A stretch of 64,000 bases of DNA, taken from assembly GCA_030522415.1 (NCBI GenBank), contig CM060127.1, positions 7,055,207 through 7,119,206 of the forward strand, written 5' to 3'. Both the position numbers and the translations under genes were made by a program. The notes under the pieces are model-generated. The model was not told the DNA's origin. It saw only the letters and a list, made by a program, of their open reading frames with translations, and searched no databases. The DNA is from Channallabes apus (taxonomy: Eukaryota > Chordata > Actinopteri > Siluriformes > Clariidae). Shown here in pieces: positions 10,262 through 20,303 of the stretch; within the stretch, counting starts at the first letter, position 1; every line of letters begins with the position of its first letter.

Positions 10262-10973
10262 TATGTGTGTGCGTGCGCGCGCGTACTTCTTCTACTGTTA
10301 TAAAAACTCTAAATATAAACAAACTAAATACAGCTTTTTTTTCAGAGGTAAACGGAAAAGTGAAGATATTCAGTGTCACTATGCAGATGTTACACTCAGT
10401 GGAGTTACCGAAATCATTGGTTTAGTCCTGAGTTGCCACACATCATTTCCACATTTCACTCGCTTTTATTCCTCTTATGTGAGCATAAACAGTGAAACAT
10501 TCCACAGGTTTATAATACACCGTGGCCAAGTGAACCACGTTCCTGTCAAACGAAACGAGGCATAATCGTGGTGTTTGCTTCGGTTATGACACACCATAGT
10601 TTATTACCTGCTGTGGTAGATCTGAATATTTATCCAAACACAATAATAAAGCTTTATATCCTCAGGAGGGCTCAGTACATTGTTTTAGCGATAGTTTCAT
10701 GGAAGCGAGTTCAGAACTAATCTAACCAAACCAAAAAAAAAAAAAAACATCCGAAGCTTCAAATAGAATGAACGAACTAATGAAATTGATATATATGTAA
10801 TTGATATACTGTATATACAGACGTGTGTGTGTCATTTTAATTCAAATGAACATTTTAATGCTTTCTGATACACTTATCAACTTATCGACATACACTTATC
10901 AACACAAACTCTCCGTGCACGCACACACAATCTCTAAAAAATTAATATTAATAACATACATATACAAATAAAC
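8435..10973 (+). repeat. Repeat arm A, inverted relative to 55618-59762
   Basis: Long stretches match the reverse complement of 55618-59762: for example 9059-9257 with 57444-57645, 9400-10940 with 55660-57290, and 8435-8850 with 59385-59762. A has only ~200 bp where A' has ~1.7 kb. Internally, a module containing CGCTGAAATCCGAC followed by GT-rich DNA recurs at ~9545, ~10100 and, in part, ~8870. No terminal inverted repeat was found at the ends. The frame at 9027-9257 (minus) is shared by both arms but shows no known domain. Confidence 0.8.
9994..10420 (+). repeat. ~302-bp tandem duplication with splice-acceptor-like boxes, inside arm A
   Basis: Blocks near 9996-10065 and 10297-10365 are near copies: TATAAAAA, then ATATAAACAAAC, a pyrimidine run ending CAG, then AGGTAAACGGAAAAGTGAAG. 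The spacing is ~302 bp. The T-rich tract plus CAG looks like a 3' splice site in each copy, so exon duplication is possible. A (GT)n tract at ~10219-10260 lies between. No protein family was recognised. Confidence 0.55.
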
Positions 10974-11107
10974 AAAAATATAAACGTCTATATTGAAGTC
11001 TACGGTGAACGCAGAGTCGGCTAAGCACACGTGATGACGCGCGCGCCCTCACCTCTGTTACGGCTGCCTACAGTATTTGGCCAAAAGAATTATAATAATT
11101 GAACGAT
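10974..11107. other. Short GC-rich spacer before a hAT-like N-terminal ORF
   Basis: It contains ACGTGATGACGCGCGCGCC near 11027-11045, a CpG-rich stretch unusual for the surroundings. It could be promoter-like sequence for the short frame that follows, but that is only inference. Confidence 0.3.
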
Positions 11108-11212
11108 ATGCCTGGTCCTGGAAAGAGACATCAACAGTCCGGCGCTGAGAAACGAAAGAACCGAAAGAAAAAAAAGCCTAAGATGAAGCCAGTGCATCAA
11201 TTCCAGAAATAA
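11108..11212 (+). pseudogene. Short basic ORF resembling the N-terminus of a hAT/ZMYM-like transposase
   Basis: A 34-residue frame starts MPGPGKRHQQSGAEKRK and is extremely lysine-rich. The SGAEKRK-type basic start is typical of hAT-derived ZMYM1-like/TTF-type finger proteins in fish, by recollection. A possible continuation, the acidic block VRVEEGADSEPGREPE, lies downstream at 13321-13380 on the same strand after a T-rich tract and CAG, suggesting a decayed multi-exon transposase gene. No BED or TTF finger is present here. It is too short to call firmly. Confidence 0.4.
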
Positions 11213-11446
11213 AACTTTACTTTATTCTGTCGACGTTAATAATGTAATAACGTAACATTAACGTAAAATAACGCAAATTTCATTTAACAGCAGGGGGGAC
11301 AATAAATATATATTTTTATAAGTTTATTGCATTGTTTATGTTGTTTACAGTCAAGCCATCAACATACAATAAAATGTAAACATGAGATCTAAACTAAAAA
11401 CTGTGCTCCCTGTGCTGGTGCTGGCAATATCATCTCTGTGTTCTGC

Positions 11447-11525
11447 TGTCTCCGGCTCCCTCCCTGGTTCTGAATCTGCCCCTTCCTCTACTCTCACTGT
11501 CTCAGAACAGACTGACTCCTGAAGC
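11447..11525 (-). pseudogene. Exon-like fragment shared with 13303-13385
   Basis: On the minus strand a pyrimidine-rich tract ends in CAG at about 11526 and is followed by an open stretch reading VRVEEGADSEPGREPETAE. The same acidic stretch occurs on the plus strand at about 13321-13378 after another acceptor-like site. The two acceptor flanks differ. This looks like an exon of a mobile gene present twice in opposite orientation. Confidence 0.5.
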
Positions 11526-12175
11526 AGAAAAAAAATGCAGGAAATGATGTTTTCTAACATGCGTTAGATAGTTTTTTTATCACTCTATACACAATACTTT
11601 GCTATTTTTATAGATGTTGAGCATTGTGAGCAAGCCCGAGATCATATTAACGTTAATTATCACCAGCCGGCATGAATAGCACACGAGTAACGTGAGTTGG
11701 ACGCACACCAATCGATTCGACTATGGTTAATCGCTCACTCCGTAGGCTCCCTGAATAGGCGGGAAAGGGATGGAACCGCGCATTCGTCCCGGCAGGAAAA
11801 AAAAAACTAAATCTAACAGATGAGGACTCAGATTAATGTGCAAAAAATATATAACAAAACTATATAAGTCTACATAGCCTTTATAAGACTCTACTTTAAG
11901 CGCACTTAAAACATTTTATTTAGTTTTAAAATAAAACAATTTTAAAACATCACTCGGGATTCGAACCGGCGCTGTGTAGATCACTGGCCGAGTGTTCTAA
12001 CCGCTACACCAAGCGGCCACTTAGAGACAATGCACACCAGAGACCTTAATAAGCCACTCGACTTCTTTGAAAGCAAGTGTACTTCTTTGATAAGTGACGA
12101 AGTAAGCCTGTTATAATAATAACTTGGTGTTATTTGATCTTATTGGTTTAGAAATTTATATTTAAATAAAACCCT
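11507..12175 (-). repeat. Inverted copy of the hAT/tRNA-like composite
   Basis: It is the reverse complement of about 1005-1700, including the tRNA-like head and the tail that opens the window. The similarity is high, with scattered substitutions. With the first copy it forms an inverted pair 9.8 kb apart, enclosing the Bel-Pao element and arm A. Confidence 0.75.
11951..12020 (-). pseudogene. tRNA-like sequence (minus)
   Basis: The B box complement GGATTCGAACC lies at 11957-11967 and the A-box region near 12001-12012. It is nearly identical to 1216-1284 and likewise lacks a closing acceptor stem. Confidence 0.65.
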
Positions 12176-12428
12176 ACACACTTCTTTTCTAATTACACGT
12201 GATAAAATCTAAAGGCTCACTGTGTTAATATTTATTGTGCTTAAATTTGATCTTAATAAGATTTGATTTAATTTGAATTCTACATTTGTACTGTAATTAT
12301 AGTACTGTGATTATGAATTCGGTCAACTACAGTGTTTCACTTGATGTTATCGGCTATTACGTGTATTATTGAGGCAGAGAATGAACTAAGGCATGAGGCG
12401 TCAGTCTGTAGTTATATAGCGCCACTCA

Positions 12429-13030
12429 GTGGTAAAAGCCAGCAAATGCACAGCAAATGCACATCCCGTAATGCGGCGGCGACGTTACATACGACGCTCC
12501 GATTTTGTAACCACTGTAGTTCGTGGACTAAAAAAAATCAAACATCCAGGTAGGTGTCTCTGCACAGTATGCCACAGGAAACTTCAATATGGCAATAATG
12601 GCAAAACAAAGTGCGAGTTCGCCATCAGTCAGCAGCTCGTCACAATGCTGCGGTTCGTGCTCTAACAGTACACATGCTCCCTGTCTGCTGCGACAAGAAC
12701 CACAACGGAGATTCACACATCTGTGGCCGACCGTGTGCGCGATGTAAAAGTGCGCCTATATTCTTTCATAGCGGAGCATGACCTGTCGGTCACAGTCTCA
12801 CAACCACTAGTTAATTTAATGCAATCAGTTGTCAAAGACAAGAGTGCACTTTCAAGATTGTCTATGTCTAATGCCCATGCCTACTACTTGCACACATGGC
12901 ATTGCTGCTTACTGGAAATCCGATTTGTCATCTAAGCTGAAAACGAAGATGTTTTCTTTAAGATACATAAAACATGCACTGAAAAAGCACTTTTTGGAAT
13001 TTAATGGTGGTGCTATTACTTTTTTCTGTT
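12429..13030 (+). pseudogene. Decayed hAT transposase N-terminal half
   Basis: 12429-12653 reads through a finger-like motif (CLCTVCHRKLQYG) preceded by KKIKHPGR, a layout seen in BED-type hAT transposases. After a stop, 12723-12890 continues with SFIAEHDLSVTVSQPLVNL, then shifts frame to THGIAAYWKSDLSSKL around 12885-12960. These blocks occur in this order in fish hAT transposases upstream of the catalytic domain. At least one stop and one frameshift break it and the catalytic DDE region is missing. No TIRs were identified for this copy. Confidence 0.7.
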
Positions 13031-13302
13031 AATTATTAAGAGTTTCACAAAACATTGTTTGGTGTTATAAGATAAATAAAAACATGCACTGAAAAGATAT
13101 GTGGTAGATGGTTGATTATTTGTCAAGGTATTTTTTTTTCTCAAAGATTACAAATAGCTTTTAAAATATGCAAACTGGCAATATTAAAGCGGTTTAATCT
13201 CCCCTAAAGCTATTGGTCTCGACTATTTAAATAAAGTGTTTGTTAAAGGAATATGGCTTGGCCTGAAAAAAGTTCAGTCAGAAGACTTTTTTTCACTTTA
13301 AT

Positions 13303-13385
13303 CCCAGCAGTGAGAGTAGAGGAAGGGGCAGATTCAGAACCAGGGAGGGAGCCGGAGACAGCAGAACAAAGAGATGATATTGCAT
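13303..13385 (+). pseudogene. Exon-like fragment (VRVEEGADSEPG block)
   Basis: A T-rich tract ending in CAG precedes an open stretch with the same acidic sequence as 11447-11525 (minus), ending at a stop near 13390. It is probably part of a decayed hAT-like gene with the short basic frame at 11108. Confidence 0.45.
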
Positions 13386-14044
13386 TTTAAAAACTATTTG
13401 TGTGAAGGGGATTGTCTATTGGTGTCAACAAAATTCTAGCCATATGGAAATATTAGTATATTAGCTTATCAATTTCTTTCACAATACTGATTTCTGACAA
13501 ACAGTCATTAGATTAGGAGACTGACAGGGAACATATTTATACTTTTACATTTAGCTGTATAATCTGCTGTTAGTTTTAAGTCCGTATTCACAGACTATAT
13601 CCTGGCCTGCTGTAATGAATGTGAGTCCACTGCATTTGGCGCTGCTTGTATCTGAACACAGCCATAGTCTATCACATGATAGCAGGGAAAGGCACAGCCA
13701 ATCAAAATGTTCATATTTGTTTTGGGGGCGGGAGGACTCAAGGAGAGAACGTGATTTATCCCTTTCTGCGTGTCTAGGTTAATTTTGACAGAACTATTTA
13801 AAAAAACGGGGATTAAATTATTGGTGGGGACATTTAAATGGTCGGAGGATATTGGTGGGGACACATCACCTCCGTCCACCCTAAATCTACGCCACTGTAT
13901 ATATATAATTTAAAACTATTTATACATTTGTCTTTTATTTACTTACTAGCGAATGCTTTTTTAGGGCTCTAAAAACTACGGCAGTATGAGTGACAATGGA
14001 ATAGGACGTGTGAGTTGACCCTTGCACCGGGGACACACACACAC

Positions 14045-14127
<83 letters not shown>

Positions 14128-14257
14128 GTGTTTAATTAAATTCTTAAATCATCGTGTTCACCCATGCACTGAAAAAAAGAACTTGTAAGATTTACTTGAT
14201 AAAATCCTCGTAACAATTGGACACATAGATTTTAAGTAAATTTTATTGCTCCAATAT
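13386..14257. other. Spacer with a hAT-like end, a shared repeat block and a (TA)n tract
   Basis: Near 13893-13905 the sequence ends CTACGCCACTG, which in reverse starts CAGTGGCGTAG, a typical hAT-like terminus. The matching left end was not found. 13965-14165 resembles the reverse complement of 47510-47705. A CA run (14032-14047) and a (TA)n run (14048-14125) lie inside this block. Confidence 0.5.
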
Positions 14258-14633
14258 TAAGGCTGAATCCCAATTCTACCCCTTCCCCCTACCCTTCCAT
14301 TTGGCGCGTTCACGTGCAGGGGTAGTGGTGTCTCATTTCTCTTTTGGTTGGAGGTGTAGGGGGAAGGGCCAGATAACCCTCTAAACCAGTGGTTCTCAAA
14401 CTTTTTCTGTCATACCCCACTTAAGGGGGTGAGCGAATTTTCAAGCCCCACTTGTCAACAAAATAATAACGAAATCGGCCAAGTTTACTGTTTATTGAAA
14501 TATCAATTCCTAAACCAATACGATCAAACACCACCAAGTTAAAAAAAGATAAAATACACATGCAATTGTTACAAGGCCTACGTTGTCACTTATCTTTGCA
14601 TAATTGACCCCATGTTTATTAGCTGCTCAGCAA

Positions 14634-14942
14634 TCATTTGTAGTTTTTTTTGCACTGGCCAATTCTGTATGCAACTTTGAATGAAGCCATTTGTGCTTTG
14701 CTGTCCACTGATTCAGATGTTACCATGCGATTCTCCTGCTGTCTGTATTCTGCCAGCTTTCTTTCAAAGACGTCCAGTGGTTTATTAACGTGACTGGGGT
14801 GTGTTGTCTCTAAGTGTCTTCCTAATTTGTTGGGTCTCATGCGGTCTGCTGCCAGCAGTTTAAGACACAAAACAAACACTTCTGCCCCCACCATCAATCC
14901 AAGCTCAAGATAGGCTTCATTAGGGGTGGGCGATATAACCAA
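14634..14942 (-). pseudogene. hAT (Charlie/ZBED-like) transposase fragment
   Basis: The 102-residue frame contains CLKLLAADRMRPNKLGRHLE followed by a His, the second half of a BED-type finger, then a block ending SFKVAYRIGQCKK. This layout matches the start of hAT transposases related to ZBED5/FAM200-type proteins (family knowledge). The upstream Cys pair and everything after residue ~100 are missing. The frame's first ~10 residues come from a GGGGTGGGCGATAT motif that looks like the end of a different transposon. Confidence 0.7.
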
Positions 14943-15069
14943 AATCGTCTAACATGGTAGAAGCAATTTTCTAACTCAATAACGATATATATCACAATAT
15001 AGCAATTTGTATCTGAAAATGCATGAATAAAAATGAAAACACAAAGAAATTGTTTAACATAATTTTATT

Positions 15070-15366
15070 TTTTTTATTTAATTTTATTTAAACTGTTAAT
15101 TGCTGGGGTTTGCCGCATTTTTTTACTTTGGCCATATTCGATTTGTATTTCAGATGTTAGAAAAGGTTTGACGTGTTTCCACCACTTGTTAAAACAGTGC
15201 ACTTGCGTACCTTCTAAATCACGTACATCTCATTCGTATCACTTTTCTTCTACCCAAACCAATTCCACAACACAGACGAGGCACTTTTTTTCTTTACAAT
15301 CTCCTCATTGTTGGTTTCGTCACATGTAAGTAAACTCACTGCTGCTGCACCGTCTTCTTCCATTGT
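15070..15366 (-). pseudogene. Second hAT (Ac/ZBED1-like) BED-finger fragment
   Basis: Reading down from an ATG at 15366, the minus strand gives MEEDGAAAVSLL..., then KKKSASSVLWNWFG, then after two stops a stretch with SGGNTSNLF and HLKY. A WRYFG-like block, a Cys finger and a G-N-T-S/T-N-L-x-x-H-L box are characteristic of Ac/ZBED1-like transposases. Stops interrupt it and no catalytic region follows. The adjacent GGGGTGGGCGATAT at ~14929 may be its own terminal repeat. Confidence 0.6.
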
Positions 15367-16972
15367 CGAAGTGTATGTGAAGCCAAACACATCAAAAGTG
15401 GGACGAAACCGCGGCACCCGATTGAACCAAATATCTGCGCAAATACAGCGCAGCGCGACTATCTGGATAGCGCAGTGATGATCTGGTTTATTTGCGCAGC
15501 CCGGTGGATCGCGCAGCGCCGCTCGAATTACAAACCTGCGTGACCCCCTGTGTTTTATTTAAAAACTATTTATTTAAAATGTCAGGACTGTTTAATATTG
15601 TTTCCGCCTTGCCATGCCTGGATTTTACGTGCGCATCCCAGCGGGGTAAAATGTATTTTGATGGTCGTTGCGGTTTATTTCTGTCAGAGTCGCGCAGCGC
15701 TGCCCAGTGGCTCGTGCAGGTTTGTGATTCGAGCAGCGCTGCTCAAGTTTGTCCGACGTTAAACCGTTATTGTTCCACTATGGTTCCACTTTTTCTCCCG
15801 GCCCACAACTGATGTTATTTTAAATTTACTTGTATTAATGATCCTTTTATTTGTGTGTGATTGTTTAGTTTTGAGAGTACACTCTTCATTATCAATAAAG
15901 AAAAGCATGAATTAGAATAGGTACTGTCCTATTATTTTCCACTAATTTCCTCCCGTTCATTGCGCCCCACCTGTCATGTCTGTATTCCCCACTAGTGGGG
16001 CGCGCCCCACACTTTGAGAACCACTGCTCTAAACGAAGATTTTTCAGGACCTCACTTCAAACGAAGGGCTAAGCGAAATTTTCAACATGGCTACTCACTC
16101 GAGCAAGCAGACCCATAAATGTAAATTTTTGCCATTAATAAAGATTTTTATGACAAGTTTTCATTATATGTATATTACCTTTAGTCTTGTGTTTGTGTTT
16201 ATGGTGATGTTCTGTAAAGAAACGTTTGCAAAAAAAATCGCTAAAGTTTGCTACCGGATAGCACACAATGCACGATATTACAAATATATATTTTTATGTC
16301 ACATACACTTTACTGCATGCTACAAACAAATATGAAAGTTCAGTAGCACGGCAGTTTGCCGAGCATTTGATAACGCATTGTTTGTTTTGCTTACGGCCAT
16401 ATGTGTACATGTAAATGAACGGTGCTTACACTATTCTTACTTATTGCAACGTGACCACAGTTTTGTAATTTATATTCTGTATATGGACGGCTGAGGAAAC
16501 CCGAAGTCTCATCCGTGTTCGTGGTGAAAATGAGCAACTTTTTTAAAAATCGAAATACGGCGCAAAAAACCTTTGGGAGTGAGTAATCTCTCTCTTATTG
16601 GAATGTGTGATAAACATCGGCGCATGTCCTCTGACGTAACATTAGGAACCAGCGACAATGTATGATGACGTATAAAAGTGTTGTAGTGGTGTCCCATTTC
16701 TTAGGGGAAATATTTATACCCTTCCCCTTTCCACTTCGTTTCAAGGGACAAGGTGAAGGGGTAGAAAATAGAATTGGGATTCAGCCTAAGTAAAACTCAC
16801 CCGTAATTGTCAGGTAAAATCTACTTAATTAAATTAACAATAAAAGAAATCAAGTAAAAGTTACATAATTATATTTAATGCACAACTTAGATTTATTTAA
16901 AATAATCAAGTAAAGTTAATTCATTGTTGTATCAGCAGGAACCTTGATTTTATGAAATTATAATTTTGTTTT

Positions 16973-18645
16973 GTGAGATTTTCCCTTACTTGGTTTTATC
17001 AATTTATATTACTCCCTATAATAATGTAAACATTGCTAATTTATGTTTTGGAAAGAAACTTAAGTAATTATTTCATCTATATCTTTCATAAATCACAACT
17101 AAAATATAATTAAACAGTTTATTCACCAACATTTCCAAATATTTGTGACATTCACAGTCTAGATACAGGTTGTCTTTTTAATAAAAGGGCATTCAGCTAA
17201 ATTTTGCATCCATAGAAACAACTGCACGACACCAGGGCCTGAAATACTTGTTTTAAACAAAATTGTGTAAAATAATAATAATAATAAATAAATCAAATAC
17301 AGCATTCATTTAGAAATAAAATACAGCAGAAAATACATTAAACAAACTGTAGAATAAACGTTAAAACTCGGAAGCAGTGAAGTTGCAACATTCAAATCAG
17401 CACTCTGGACTAGTCCACTTAACAGTATGCCATTGAAACCATAACACATTAAAACATTTTAAGCTGAACATGTGAACACAACATGTAAAGACTTGTAGTC
17501 AAGCCAATTAATAAATTGTATAATTAATAAGAAAACATTGCTTTACCAGGCAATCATCAAAGAGATCCTCTTCAGATTCATGTCTCATCTTTACGCTTTG
17601 TTTCTGTGAAAATATTTACATTGTATCATTACATAATCTTTTATTCGTACAACTACATTTAGCCATTCCTTCATCATTTGTAAGTTTGCCTTTATCCAAA
17701 GCAAATTACAAAAGAGGAAGGCATCAAGCATGTCAAGCAGTGCTACTAACACAGTTTCTGACACCGTTAGAAAAATACAAGATAGATCAGCGAGGGATTA
17801 AGGAAAAAGTGAGAAGCAAGAATCATGTCTGAAAAGATTAAGCATGCAAGGTCACAGGATGACTCGACTTATTTTTATTGTCTGCAATGCGATTTAGACA
17901 AATTAGAGCTGCTGTCAATACTGTATGAACATATGTATAGGTTCTTTACTCGTAACTCATTAATAAAGTTTGGCTTCAGAAAAAAAAACGTTTATTGCTA
18001 GTGCTCTTTTACCATTTACTGCTTTAACACACATGACTCAGTTTGTTCAGAAATGGCATCTCACTAGCCTTTGTCTGAACACGCTGTTTTCACGAGGTGT
18101 GGGGGTAAGAAACACGCATCTTGGTGTATTAATCCGCGCACTCGGTTCGTTATTATTTTATTTATTTATTTATTTATTTACCACAGGACCCCTGGGGGGC
18201 TCCGTAGGTTCAGGTTTTTACACGAAAACAGTGTTTTGTGAATCTCCACACCATTAAAAACTGAAATATTGCTAATTGTATGTCCTGAGATTAAGATTAC
18301 CATTAATTGGGAGTCATGAAAGCGAGAATCAAATCCAAAAAAGAAAGCTAAACTTACCTCGAACACGACAAACTCCAGCTCCAGCCACACCGTTGTACCT
18401 CCATGATGATTCCCAACCGACTGATCCACAGCGCGGCCACAGCGTCTCCAAACACGCATGCGCAGTTTAATTTGCACACATTTTCGGCTTCAGTAGACAC
18501 ACAATACTTCAGACTGAAACACGACTGCCTCCTACCGGTAATGAAGGGCATGTTCACACCTTCCCACACGCAGCCGCGGAAAGCCGCGACAAGTCACGGG
18601 ATCCCTTTTCTCGAAACGTGCGTTTTTAATGGCGACATCTGTAAA
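16973..18645 (+). repeat. Repeat B, direct copy of parts of 59840-63207
   Basis: 16973-17500 matches 59840-60380, 17505-17910 matches 60935-61313, and 17910-18645 matches 62484-63207, all in the same orientation and order. B' therefore carries ~550 bp (60381-60934) and a 1170-bp transposon that B lacks. The shared right edge is AATGGCGACATCTGT, also seen inverted at ~55153. No short TIR matches this edge at the left end. The frame at 17970-18257 is shared with B' but shows no domain. Confidence 0.8.
18349..18526 (-). promoter_or_regulatory. Promoter/first-exon-like module, copy 1
   Basis: On the minus strand the module holds TGCGCATGCGT (NRF1-site-like), then a perfect 5' splice donor GAG|GTAAGT near 18354-18362. 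An ATG in good context (ATCATGG) lies ~50 bases before the donor in this copy only. Two further copies lie at 62089-62271 and 62922-63087, where the ATG is not kept but the donor and the palindrome are. This suggests a non-coding first exon of a multicopy gene. The linked gene is not identified; repeat B' also contains a terminal-exon fragment at 60395-60560 on the same strand. Confidence 0.45.
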
Positions 18646-18728
18646 AAATTTTTTTTGGTTATTGTGGTTGCCCTGATGATATCTCTCTGCCAGATGTCTC
18701 AGCTTTTTATGTAGTCCATCTTTGTAGC

Positions 18729-18990
18729 TCATTTTACTGTGGTAGAAAGAACCACGTCTGGCACCACGATGTTGGCAGCAGATCCTCTGCGTGCTGTGGG
18801 TTGCTGAATTGGGCCTCTATGGTATAGATTTTTTTTCCAGTGTATCCCTTGGTACTTGATTAAATTGGGATCTGGAGATTTTGAAGGTCGATTTGCAGTC
18901 TTGGATTCTTTGCCTGCTGGATCCGGTGCGTAATGAGTTGTGATGCACACTGAGTCCTATATCGCATTTTTTTTTGTAATTTCTTTTACA
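18729..18990 (-). pseudogene. Possible Tc1-like transposase C-terminal relic
   Basis: The minus strand reads SKSPDPNLIKYQG, reminiscent of the SPDLNPIE box around the last catalytic residue of Tc1 transposases, followed by GPIQQPTARRGSAANI. Only ~70 residues are readable and the similarity is short, so the assignment is tentative. Confidence 0.3.
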
Positions 18991-19294
18991 TTAGTACTTC
19001 CGTGGCATCAGACCTGACCTGGCCTTTGGTCCTGACAAGCATAGATTGACCCAAGAGGCTTGGGTGCCCATGGTTGTGTCACCAGTTTACAGGTATAAGT
19101 GATTCTCAATGTTATTCAATTCACCTTGTGGTGGTATTGATGTTGAGGCAGATTATAAATTACAGGGATGCATGGATTACTAAATTGAGTTGGACAGGGC
19201 TGTAGTTGTTTAGAACTTTTACTTGTTGTATCATTTGAAAAATTGACTAAGTTAATGTTCAATCAACAGGTTCATAACTGTGTTTTGAGCATAA

Positions 19295-19597
19295 CAGAGG
19301 TTTGCTGCTGTGTGATCCCTTTCAAAAGATACACTCAATGCTGCGTGAAAACGCTATGGGAACATCTTTATGTGTTGCCGGTTATGAAACATGTGTGTAT
19401 CAAACACGCCAAATTTTGGCATATATAACCTTGGTCAGTTGACGTCATCTGATGAAGTGCATCTGCAGGTTATAAATATTAGTGAACCGGAAACATTCCT
19501 CAGATCTTTTTGTCTTCAGTACGTTTTGTGTTTGCATGTGTGTAAACCAACAAAATAAGAAAGTGTTTAACTCACCGATATGGCTGAGTTTCAAGCG
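19295..19597 (+). mobile_element. DIRS-like terminal region and gag start
   Basis: The stretch with CTGCGTGAAAACGCTATGGG and AAACACGCCAAATTTTGGC resembles the terminal repeats of fish DIRS elements (from memory). It leads to ATGGCTGAGTTTC at ~19579, resembling the start of the DIRS gag frame, which stops after six codons where the sequence switches to an inverted RT fragment. Confidence 0.5.
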
Positions 19598-19960
19598 TGA
19601 TAAATCCATCCCGGAGGGGCGACCTCCACAATAACTGTTTCTAAACATTTTTGAAAGAGATGTACAGTCTCTTTCTGGTCTAGTCTGATTTCCTTCATGG
19701 CATTGAGGATGGATTCGATACGAGCAGGAGACAATTGTGCCTGCATAGTTATCGAATCCCACCCGACACCCAAGTATTTTGTCCTCTGAGCCGGAAAGAG
19801 AATGCTTTTCATAGCGTTGAGTCTCAATCCTAGCGAATGGAGATGAGCTAGGACAACATCCTGATGTCGAAACGCTAGCTTCTGAGACTAGGCCAGGACC
19901 AGCCAGTCATCTATGTGGGGCAGGATCAGCCAGTCGTCGATGTTCGTCGGTATCACAGAA
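19598..19960 (-). pseudogene. DIRS reverse-transcriptase fragment
   Basis: Upstream of the 78-residue frame, the minus strand reads DDWLVLAQSQKL, then LHSLGLRLNAMKS, ILFPAQRTKYLGVGWDS and LSPARIESILNAMKEI. The IDDWL catalytic box and the P-x-Q-x-x-x-Y/F-L-G-V-x-W-D-S block identify DIRS-type RT (tyrosine-recombinase retrotransposons). The fragment ends near the LF/FQ motif at 19600 and is inverted relative to the adjoining gag start, so the copy is rearranged and inactive. Confidence 0.7.
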
Positions 19961-20002
19961 GTGGAGACCACACCGTTGAAGGGCGGATGGCGATGTGCAA
20001 AC

Positions 20003-20303
20003 TGAATACAAATTCAAAATTCTAATTTTATTTGTCATATACACAGTCATACACAGTACGATATGCAGTGAAATGCTTACATGACTGCCAGTGACCTTAA
20101 AAAGAAAATAAAAGCTTATATGTAAAATAAATATCAATAAAAAGAAATACTTCAGAAATTAATTTAACTAGTAAAATAAACTGTACAAATAAGGGTATAA
20201 TAAAATATTGCAAAATATAGGGGGGAAAGTATATATATAAAATAAAAAATTTGAAGTGACAGTGGTTGTGCAAATATGCATGAAAGGTGACTAATAAAAG
20301 TGT
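20003..20303 (-). mobile_element. 5'-truncated Rex1/Babar-like LINE 3' tail
   Basis: The reverse complement matches 45200-45505, including the block around GACAAATAAAATT and the AATTTGA-type terminal repeats. Only ~300 bp of 3' UTR is present, typical of target-primed insertions truncated at the 5' end. It abuts a retroelement gag fragment. Confidence 0.75.

Larger units (their letters stand above)
14379..16034. mobile_element. hAT element with 8-bp duplication CTCTAAAC
   Basis: It begins CAGTGGTTCTCAAA (14387) and ends in the reverse complement TTTGAGAACCACTG (16026), a classic hAT terminus. It is flanked by CTCTAAAC at 14379-14386 and 16027-16034. The interior is a mosaic: a BED-finger transposase remnant on the minus strand at 14634-14942, and fragments of a second hAT transposase at ~15070-15366. 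It is non-autonomous as it stands. Its left part is the source-like relative of the hAT fragments at 1005-1215, 2040-2218 and 12050-12170. Confidence 0.9.
14258..16789. mobile_element. TIR DNA element with TAA duplication (PIF/Harbinger-like), carrying a nested hAT
   Basis: Ends at 14261 (GGCTGAATCCCAATTCTA) and 16786 (reverse complement identical over 18 bases) are flanked by TAA at 14258-14260 and 16787-16789. A 3-bp TWA duplication is typical of PIF/Harbinger. The subterminal region is pyrimidine/purine-rich (CCCCTTCCCCC) on both sides. No Harbinger transposase was recognised; the interior is largely the hAT at 14387-16026. About 60 bases near 16590-16645 recur at 58965-59020. Confidence 0.75.

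Noticed and set aside
14041..14125. CRISPR-like or satellite array
   Set aside because: It is a simple CA/TA microsatellite. No spacer-repeat structure occurs anywhere in the window, and the context is a vertebrate genome.
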